64,000 nt of DNA. Source: Calendula officinalis (taxonomy: Eukaryota > Streptophyta > Magnoliopsida > Asterales > Asteraceae). Position numbers and translations under genes: made by a program. Positions 56,066 through 64,000 of the stretch are shown here, piece by piece (within the stretch, counting starts at the first letter, position 1; every line of letters starts with the position of its first letter). The notes below the pieces were generated by a model, which saw nothing but the letters and a program-made list of their open reading frames with translations, searched no databases and was not told the origin of the DNA. The stretch spans positions 79,873,234 through 79,937,233 of the forward strand of contig OY970827.1 in the NCBI GenBank assembly GCA_963853835.1, in the 5' to 3' direction.

Positions 56066-56689
56066 ATTGTTTGACTTTTAGGGTTGTGTAAACTTTACCG
56101 ACCTCAACTGCCGAACCGGGAGTGGTTCTGTTCGGTTCGGTTATTCCTAGTTACATTATTACGCTGGTGTATTACTTGATAAATTATCATTTGTGTCGGT
56201 AATTTTTTATTTCGGTTTTAGTATTCGAGTTTTAGGTTTGGGAATGCATTCCTAGTGATGAGAACGACACATGACAAGGCGATTCGTTATATTTTTGAGA
56301 AATGATATTGTTTCCTACTATTTGTTCCTACTCATTAGATGAAAACAAATGTCAAAATCAATGGTTGATATGAGGAAAATGAATTAGTAAAGTACACATG
56401 TGATGAGTAGGTAAATGAAGTAGTAACAAATAGTTTATATTTTTTTATAGAACTTACATGTTAAGATCTTACATTTGGGGTGTTCTAATCTTACTTCCTA
56501 AGAACACACATAATGGTCACATTGAAAAATGAGACCTCAAATAGACCATTTTAGTATTTATTTTTTGCATTTGTCTTCTAATAGAGATTTCATCAAGAAC
56601 CCATATATGATGGTAAGAAAAATTGAACATGATGAGGTAAACATGAGGAGTAGAAGAATTTACAAATGGATATTTAGGAGAAGATGTAT
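56066..56689. other. Spacer between two pseudogenes
   Basis: Contains a short gaaccggg / ggttcggttcggtt segment and AT-rich sequence; no gene, RNA or clear element was recognised. Confidence 0.5.
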
Positions 56690-58660
56690 TTGAAAGAAAT
56701 GGATGAGAATTCAAATCCTTGATGGGAATGTTGTTGTGTAGGTACGCACAAGCAGCCGCCACTCCAGTCCCAACCAACATCCTTGAGCACCATCTCCACC
56801 CCAGCAAGACATCCCAAGAGTTGCAACTGCATAAGAAGATATTTTAGATTATAATTAATATAATTTCATACATCATTTAGATGTCCTATTCTGAAGACTT
56901 TTCCGGCAACTTAAATTGTATCTCTTCCACCCCCTTGTAACAATTTCAGCACTATCAATATACAACCACTGCAGTCACCGTGTGACTGAACCATTCCTCC
57001 TTTTGGGTGCAGTTCCCATGCTTCCACCTACACATTCAAGGGATGTTACAAATTTCAAAATTAAGCAAGCAGATGATCGATGTCATTTTCATACCTTGTG
57101 TGCCTTGCAATCACATTATCCAATCCTTCTTCAAAGATGAGATCAAATTAAGACCATACAGAAGCTGAATGGAAGGAGTGTATGTTCCCATTTTGTACAA
57201 TTTCAAGTAGTCTTTCCAGTCGAAGAACTGATTTTGCAGTTTCAGAAGCCTCAATGGCTGGCACACACAATCCCCATACCAGTTGGAAGAGAAAGTGCTT
57301 TTTGAGAACCGGTTAAAGCAACATCCACACCCCATGCGGAAATCCACAGCACATATGGATGACACACCGTCAACTAGGAATAGGGCTGGATGCTGGTACT
57401 CATCTGCACATTATCCAACAAAAAACTTGTCCTCAATTTATTCAATAAAAAATTATCCCAACCCACTAATTCATATGTAAGAACATGATTTTACCAAGTA
57501 TTTTCCTTACGGAAGCCAAGTTGTTAGTAACTCCAGTGGCTGTTTCATTGTGGACAATGCAAATGGCCTTAATAGTATGACCACTGTCTGTAGCCAATTT
57601 TGATGCTAAAACCCCATTCACTTTCCACCACATCGACATTCAACCCGAGACGTTTCTGCTGGTCAACCCAAAGCAAACTGAATTGACCGATGATGAAAGA
57701 CACAATTCGGTCTCCAGGAGACAAGGTGTTTGTAAGTGCACTTTCCCATGCACCAGTACCTGTTTAAATTGCCAAATTATTTCATTCTTAATAGCAAACT
57801 TTCATTATGTGTTTGTGATCCGTTGAAAGCAAACCAAGACTCAAGTTTGATTTTAACAAGAAATATTTAAAAATCGAAATGTTCAAACCAGAGGTTAAAT
57901 ATATAGAAGCCTGAAAAAAGTTAACTTCGGTAATTCTAATTTTATTTTTGTTTATTAAGGTCATTGTACTACATCAATTTACCTCCATTATTTAAGATTT
58001 TTTTTCACAAGGTATAATGACCAAATTGGACTTTTTTCGCAAAGTACACTGACCAAATTAACTTTTTTCGCAAAGTACAATGACATAATGGTGCATTAAC
58101 CCTACTATTAATGGTCACGCCATAATTTTGTTACCGGTTGAAATATATATCCGGTTGTTAATTACTTAAATGATTGGTTTAGATGTACAATGACCTTAAT
58201 TGACAAAAAAAAAATGACCAAAGTGAACTTTTTCAGAAAGTACGATAACCATTGGGTGCATTAACCCTACTTTACATCCTATAGAAGTATTTTGACTATT
58301 ACTGAAATGCCTAAAAAAACTCTTTAATAGTGAGAAAAACATAGACATAATGAGAACAAAAATCAATGTCAATATGAACCTGTATTGATGAAATTTAATC
58401 TAGATAACTCTGAGTGGATTTAAAAGCTAATATAATCATGGTAAAAAAGCATTACCAGTAGTTGGGATGAGAAAAGGAGTCCCAGAAGTGGTCTTGAAAA
58501 TCTTCTTTACATCTTCAAGCAAAGTTTTAGTTAATGCGGGAATTGCGGGAGATCGATAATCTTCATTGTTTCGGTTCATTGCACGAAGTACCTGGTCCGG
58601 GATGTTGACCGGTCCAGGTACAAACAGATGATTCCTTCCAGGTGCATAAGTGTAATCCAT
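56690..58660 (-). pseudogene. Serine-glyoxylate aminotransferase pseudogene (unprocessed)
   Basis: Exon remnants on the minus strand: 58456-58660 (MDYTYAPGRNHLFVPGPVNI..., intact for 68 codons), 57495-57759 (ICIVHNETATGVTNNLAS), 57095-57403 (LFLVDGVSSICAVDFRM; KDYLKLYKMGTY), about 56870-57027 (HTVTAVVVY) and about 56690-56826 (GVAAACAYLHNNIP). These follow peroxisomal AGT1/SGAT, which transaminates serine and glyoxylate in photorespiration. Splice sites are mostly kept, so the copy arose by DNA duplication, not reverse transcription. Lesions include an 8-base deletion after DFRM, a deletion after VVESEWG that shifts the frame, loss of short codon groups (WPY; PPY), and replacement of the terminal peroxisomal SRI signal. 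The nucleotides for the lysine-containing GSQKALSLPTG site remain but are out of frame. Confidence 0.85.
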
Positions 58661-59530
58661 CTCTGCACCACTTTCATAAATTATAAAAAAACAAAAATAA
58701 AAAGTATCACAACACTGAAAAGCAACCAAAGATAAACATATTTTTCAAACTCAGGACTCCAAAAGTTCTGACTCAGTCAATAACTAACTCAGCTGAGTTA
58801 GCACTAACTCAGTTAACAACTATCAAATGGCCCCTAAGTGGCCAACATCTCTAACACCATAAAAATCGGTGTTTCGAAAAGCCTCGAGTGGCCGACCTTT
58901 TAATGGTTAACTGCCTTAGCATGGATTAACGAGACGCTTTTAAGTGGTTGGTTTAAGAATATAAAAGATAATTAGTTTTAGATTAACTATCATCTAACTA
59001 GAGTTAACCAATAAGCTCATATTAAATTTTGGGGAAGTTATCCAGTGATTGAATTGTGTAAATTTGTGAAACACTTGGTAGTCAGTGAGGCAAATTCAGC
59101 AAAAACAAGAAATAATATTTAATTATTTATTTTTGTTTACTCCGTTCAAAGGCAGCTGAATTTGATGCCACCACTGTTTGACTGAGAATCTGAGCTAATA
59201 AACACTATTCATGCAGAGAGACCTTAATTAGTCTTGAGCAGATGATGAACTCAACATCAGAGTCGATGATTTAGGTTTTTTTTTTGTTTCAAATTCTGAT
59301 TTGCTTAAGATTCAGAAGCCGTTATCTTGTCTTCGAATTGATAGAAAGTGTAAGATCAAGGTCAATTTCATTTCAAGTATTATACTAACAAATCAAACAT
59401 ATCGTAACATGAAGAATTAAAATTATGCAAAATAACATAAGATTATTAATTACCTGAGGGTGTTTATCTCTCTGTGTGGAAGGGAAAACAAACAGATGAA
59501 AAATCCAAAAAGTAGGGGAAATGGAATTTA
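58661..59530 (-). other. Remnant 5' UTR intron and leader of the aminotransferase pseudogene
   Basis: On the minus strand a leader-like segment near 59457-59530 ends CCCTCAG followed by GTAATT, and gtgcag lies just before the ATG at 58660, consistent with a spliced leader. A TATA-like ttataaatt occurs at about 59527. 58790-58960 inside the intron has repeated actcag motifs. Confidence 0.4.
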
Positions 59531-61582
59531 TAAGGCGGGAGATCATGGTGTGGGTCCCACAACACCAGATAAGAACTCAAATGAGCCTCATTTTGAGCTA
59601 ATACTATCTGTTTTTATATTATCATTATGTATGTATGTATGTATGTGTTTTCGCCACCTACTCATTCTCATCTTCACTTCAATAGGACTTATTATTTTGG
59701 GAATTAATTCTTGTATCACATTTTATTATGTATGTAGTATATTGTACAAGTATTACTGCAGACTGTACAAATATATAAATCACTTATTGTGGTGTAAATA
59801 TTATCACCTTATTATATTCTTTATTTTAAAGTATTCTTATTTATAACAGATTCTCTAGGTCTAACATTTGTCGTGGTTGTTTCTTAATGACAATCTGATA
59901 ATGTTTACAAGGGATCAAACATGAGATCTTTAGGAAGTCATTGCCCTTGCCACTAGATAATTACCATATGGTTTTCCGAAATACAAGTCTATATTATTTT
60001 TAGGAGTTAGCTGTAAACATGAAGAAATATGAGTATTAGTTAACAACCACTTGATTCTTACCCATTTAACAAAGAAAATATGAGGTTGAAACTAAAGATA
60101 ACGTGATAGAAATGAAGGATGGTTGTAAGCCACAGCCTCACTGTCAAACCAAGACCTCCTTTTCTACATTTGGAACTACTCTTCCATCCATTCAACATCA
60201 TATATTTCATTCATCCAACTCTTTCACGGGTTAATGACATTACATTGAATTAATGTTATAATCATATATAAACATAACCTGCAATATTGAACAGAATACC
60301 ACCATATAATAAGGTTTTTTTTGGTGTCCCCAAAACAATTTGAATCGAAAGCTATCTTTTAATTATCAAAACATATTTATATAGTCATCTCAGCCATGGA
60401 AACCAAAAAGTTCTTAGTTACATTTACTTGATAATGACGTGTTTTTGTTCATAGGATCAAATTTAAGATTACCCATAAAACCATCGAATTTAGTTTAGAA
60501 CTCGCATAGACATGTAGCATCTTCAAACTTGAAAATGGAGATACATAATAAGTTTGATAACGATTATTAAAGCATGTTTAGGAAATCTTAAATAAGATGC
60601 TAATTAAGTTATATAAACTTAATTAAGCATATAAATGTAAACTTAATTACACTTATATAAGCTAATAAGCACCTTATATAACCTTTCCTAAAACATGCCT
60701 TAAAGACTATTTATGGATGCTCGTATAAATTCGACCAATTTAGCTTAAGATGGGTCGATCCGGTTTGCAACACAAGACAAGCAGATGAATTTTATCACTC
60801 TAATAAAAACCAAATATGTTCAAACAAGTCCTAACTAGCAAAGTTTATCTAAATACTTGCAACCTTCTACAAATAGATTATTATTTGAACAATCAAATAT
60901 ATGTAGCCATGTCTAATACTTAAAATGTAGCCATAAAGGAACATTTAGCAATGAAGGAAATCCTTGAAGCCTAAAATTATACCAACATAATATTCCAAAT
61001 TGCTCGGGAGAATGAGATGTTTAATACAAAAGAAAGAAGAAACTAACAAACATACATAACAAGTTGATCATGCTTAAACCGCTTTGATCCAAGAAATCTT
61101 GATAAACTCCAACCAGCAGTCAGTTAAAGCCTGTTGATTAGATCAAATTAAAAATGAAATAAGCCACAGCATAAAGAAAAAAAATCATGTAATTACCTCC
61201 GTTTTTACATGCATTTCCTCCTAGTGAAGGAATAACTAAAGTCAAAATGAAAGTTGAGTAATGTCAAAAAGTGACTGATATTTGATAAACCAAAACTGGA
61301 GAGTGTACAATTCCGAATACATACAAATTGTTTACTATATCTCGAAACTAAATCCATCAACTACCCACCAACTATATATATTAAAAAAAACTGCCTACAT
61401 TAATACCAAAATAAAAAAAATGTATACGAAAATTCAAGATCAAAAACTTTTATGGTCGCACGATTCCCTTTGTTTCTCGTTAAACAGCTTGCTACTTGTT
61501 TGTAAAACGGCTTTCAGAAAAGAATATCCTTTATTTCCATAAGCCAAAAATAAAAATGATTTAATCTTGATTGATAATTCAT
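59531..61582. other. Intergenic DNA between the pseudogene and the CHD1-type gene
   Basis: Holds a short (TATG)n repeat near 59625-59647, a small MITE (60571-60704), and AT-rich sequence. The last 100-150 bases before 61583 are likely the 3' UTR of the minus-strand CHD1-type gene. No other gene is visible. Confidence 0.5.
60571..60704. mobile_element. Small MITE with aagcatgtttaggaaa ends
   Basis: Aagcatgtttaggaaat at the left and tttcctaaaacatgcctt at the right are inverted ends around a 134-base AT-rich core rich in ttaattaag. No ORF. Confidence 0.6.
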
Positions 61583-64000
61583 TCATGTGAATCCATGTTT
61601 TGGAGGAAAGGGTCTGGTGTCAGATGGTGGGGCCCCAAGGATTCCTAAACTCGGGTCGGGTAAACGGGTAAAAGGTCGTTGTGGTTGGTGCAAATGGGTA
61701 TTCGGGTCGGATTCAGCTCTTCTTCTCCTTTTCCATGCTTCAAATTTTGCTGTATCAACACCTTTGTTAAGTAATGCAGATGATTGATTATTATTATTGT
61801 TATTATTATGATATGTTTCATTTCTAAAACCTCCTCTTTGGGAAGATGTGCTCTCTCCTGCACCGTTCTTTTCTTGTTTCAGTTTGGAATAGATTTGCTC
61901 AAGTTTGCCACCCGATAAGTTTGAAAAGGTTGACACATAGTTCCATAGTCGTGTTGTCATCCCTGATTATATTAATTAAACATACTTTAGCATCACTAAT
62001 TGTCTTCTAATTAACAAATATGATTACATCTTAAAAGCAGGCAGTAACTTGTATGTAAAAAGTTACTTACTTTGTTGCTTATAGGGATCGTCCTCATGGT
62101 GAATAACAATTTGATCAATTCTTGTACCAAGAAGCTGTAAATAATTTCTAATTCTCTGAAGAACCTGAAGATGTTTCATATTCATGAGGATATTAATAAT
62201 AATAATAAAGGGAAAAAGATGTGAAATGTGTTCAAGGTAGTCCTTAATTTTTTTGTAATCCCAAGACACATCTCAACCATTGATCAATAAAAAATCAATA
62301 GTCAAGATTAATCATATATTTAATCATATATTCTATACATGGAGGGGTATTTAGTCATTTGATACTCGCATAAAAAAAAAATTAAAAGAAAATTAAAATT
62401 ATTTTTTTTAAAAATTAAATTAATTTTTTTAATACCTTTTCTTTAGGGAGATTTGCGCTGGTGGTTTGTAACTTGTGAAGGCGTTCAAGTGTCTTTTTCT
62501 CTTCAGTCAAAACATCTTCACACCATTCCATCCATTTCACTTCTTTAAATTGTTCATAAACTTCTTCAGTGTCTGACATTTCACCTTCTTCTTTAACCAA
62601 ACCCTCATTTTTCTTCATTTTTAATTTTTTATTATTATTACTATTATTTTGGACTTTTATTATTTCAGGAGATCCTTGTTTCCTTTGTTTGCCCTTTCCA
62701 CGCGAAGTTGTTGGGATGTTATCCTTTTGTTTTTTAGAAACCTTTCGACCACCTTTGCCTGTTGAACTCTTACCACCACCAACTGCCACAAGTTCCTTCA
62801 CACAAAATTCAATAAATATTGGAAATGTCTTCAACAATATAAGCAACCAACATGTAAAATTATAACATATATAACTAATTTCTATTTTATTGCACTCAAG
62901 TCTACTTTTTAGTCTCCAACTGAATTTCAAATAACCAAAATAAGCCTAAAGATAAAGGGTTAATTTTGTTTTTAGTCCTCAACGTTTCATAGATTTGGCG
63001 ATTTAACCACATGATTTTGTCCCTAAACTTTCGTTAGCTCGCTGTCACAGATTAGTCACAAGTCAATACTAAACAAAACCCATTTTAACCCCTAAACTTT
63101 TTTCCTCACATTAATTTAGTCCCTTAACTTTTACATAAAATTTGGAGTAAATTACACAAATGGTCTTTTAAGTTTGTACCATATAACATATTTGGTCCTT
63201 TAGTTTCATAAATTACATTGGTAGTCCTTATTTATGAAATTATTGACACGTATGGTCCTTTAGGTAAACAAACATTTATTTTTCCGGTCAAGTATGGTAA
63301 CCTCTGATGCACGAGGGGATAAATTTGTCCTTTTCCCTTTCCTTTCACCAATTTGAAACCCATAAAACCCGTTTGCTTGACGGGAAAAGTTAACGTTTGT
63401 TTAGGTAAAGGACCAAACGCGTCAATAGTTTCAAAATTAAGGACTATTACGAAACTAAAGGACCATATATGTAATATGGTATAAACTTAAAGGACCATTT
63501 GTGTAATTTACTATAAAATTTATACCACATAAGTGAAAGAAAAAGGAGTAAGTGTAACATAAGGTACCATTTCAAGAAGTTGAGAAGCACGTTCTTTCAA
63601 TTGGGGAGCTCGTGGTAAGAAAGTTTCATGATGCTGAAGTTCCACAGGAGCAATCTTTTTCAAAAGCCCGAGTTTTTCATCCAACCTTATCTTTTCCCAA
63701 TTCCCAAATCCATGGTAATGTATCCCCAATAACAACCTTGCATCATCCTCTGAAACAAACACAAAAATTATAATTCATCCAAATTTACAGGTGGCTCAAT
63801 TCAACAACACTAACACTTACTCTGATTCCACCCACAACCTTTAGACCAAGTTGCAGGTTTAAGGTACATCAAAGCCTGAAACTGTGAGATTGGATCACTG
63901 TAGCGGTTAATGCGTTTTGCAAGTAGTTGAAGCACTTCCACACGGCTTAATACATCATCAGCCTTTACAGGAACACCAAAAAAATCCAACAAAGGCCCCT
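61583..64000 (-). CDS. CHD1-type chromatin remodeler, C-terminal part (CHR5-like), partial
   Basis: Five exons on the minus strand: 63821-64000 (runs off the window), 63568-63749, 62436-62795, 62071-62164, 61583-61962. They encode LLDFFGVPVKADDVLSRVEV, WSKGCGWNQ, DDARLLLGIHYHGFGNWEKI (SANT/SLIDE-type DNA-binding region), a Lys/Gly-rich linker, then RVLQRIRNYLQLLG and RLWNYVSTFSNLSGGKLEQI (the CHD1 helical C-terminal domain), and end KHGFT. CHD1/CHR5 remodelers slide nucleosomes and affect gene activation, for example in seed maturation and immunity in Arabidopsis; inferred from family. The chromodomains and ATPase lie beyond the window. A MULE-type MITE sits in the intron 62796-63567. Five-residue Asn runs and basic RRRR occur near the end. 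Confidence 0.92.
63144..63512. mobile_element. MULE-type palindromic MITE in a CHR5-like intron
   Basis: Complete copy of the family: ggagtaaattacacaaatgg at the left, ccatttgtgtaatttact at the right. A perfect 9-base target duplication, ataaaattt, lies at 63135-63143 and 63513-63521, which points to Mutator-like transposition. Confidence 0.88.

Overview
This is nuclear DNA from a flowering plant, very likely a eudicot. The evidence is spliced genes with GT/GC-AG introns, AT-rich intergenic DNA, plant-specific families (AP2/ERF, NHL, CDKC, UBA2, photorespiratory serine-glyoxylate aminotransferase) and a dense load of plant-type transposons (Stowaway, hAT, MULE, PIF/Harbinger, SINE, Helitron, LTR elements). 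The repeat style resembles an asterid or Asteraceae genome, but that is only an impression.

Layout. 1-11148 holds no intact gene, only nested and degraded transposons. 11149-15653 (+) is a 13-exon NEK kinase. 16689-19782 (+) is a complete LTR element with a 5-bp target duplication; its 800-codon ORF joins a gag-like N-terminus to a captured host YEATS domain of the YAF9/TAF14 type. 19917-21950 (-) is UFM1. 24880-26265 (+) is a UBA2-type RNA-binding protein. 29677-31364 is a Stowaway-like element interrupted by a PIF/Harbinger element that carries a Myb/SANT-like ORF. 32909-36791 (+) is a CDKC (CDK9-type) kinase with two GC-AG introns. 37567-38286 (+) is an NDR1/HIN1-like protein. 40650-43909 (+) is a lipase-like alpha/beta hydrolase.

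45018-55044 is built around an inverted duplication with arms of about 2.2 kb. The left arm adjoins a minus-strand LTR element. The right arm adjoins a solo LTR of the same family with a 5-bp target duplication, inserted just behind an ERF gene (52002-52406, +). The right arm leads into a frameshifted F-box pseudogene (55035-56065, +). 56690-58660 (-) is a decayed but still intron-containing serine-glyoxylate aminotransferase pseudogene. 61583-64000 (-) is the 3' end of a CHD1-type remodeler (CHR5-like) that continues past the window.

The host genes are mostly conserved regulators: cell-cycle and transcription kinases, RNA binding, ufmylation, chromatin remodelling and defence-type transcription. 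They do not form a pathway together. Transposons shape the window strongly. One MULE-type MITE family has four copies, all intronic, and one copy appears to supply a 3' splice site. The strongest novelty candidate is the LTR element that has fused a chromatin-reader domain to its gag-like protein. All exon boundaries were deduced by eye from splice sites, reading frame and recalled family sequences. In the five complete spliced or unspliced kinase, UFM1, hydrolase and UBA2 models the exon lengths sum to a multiple of three.
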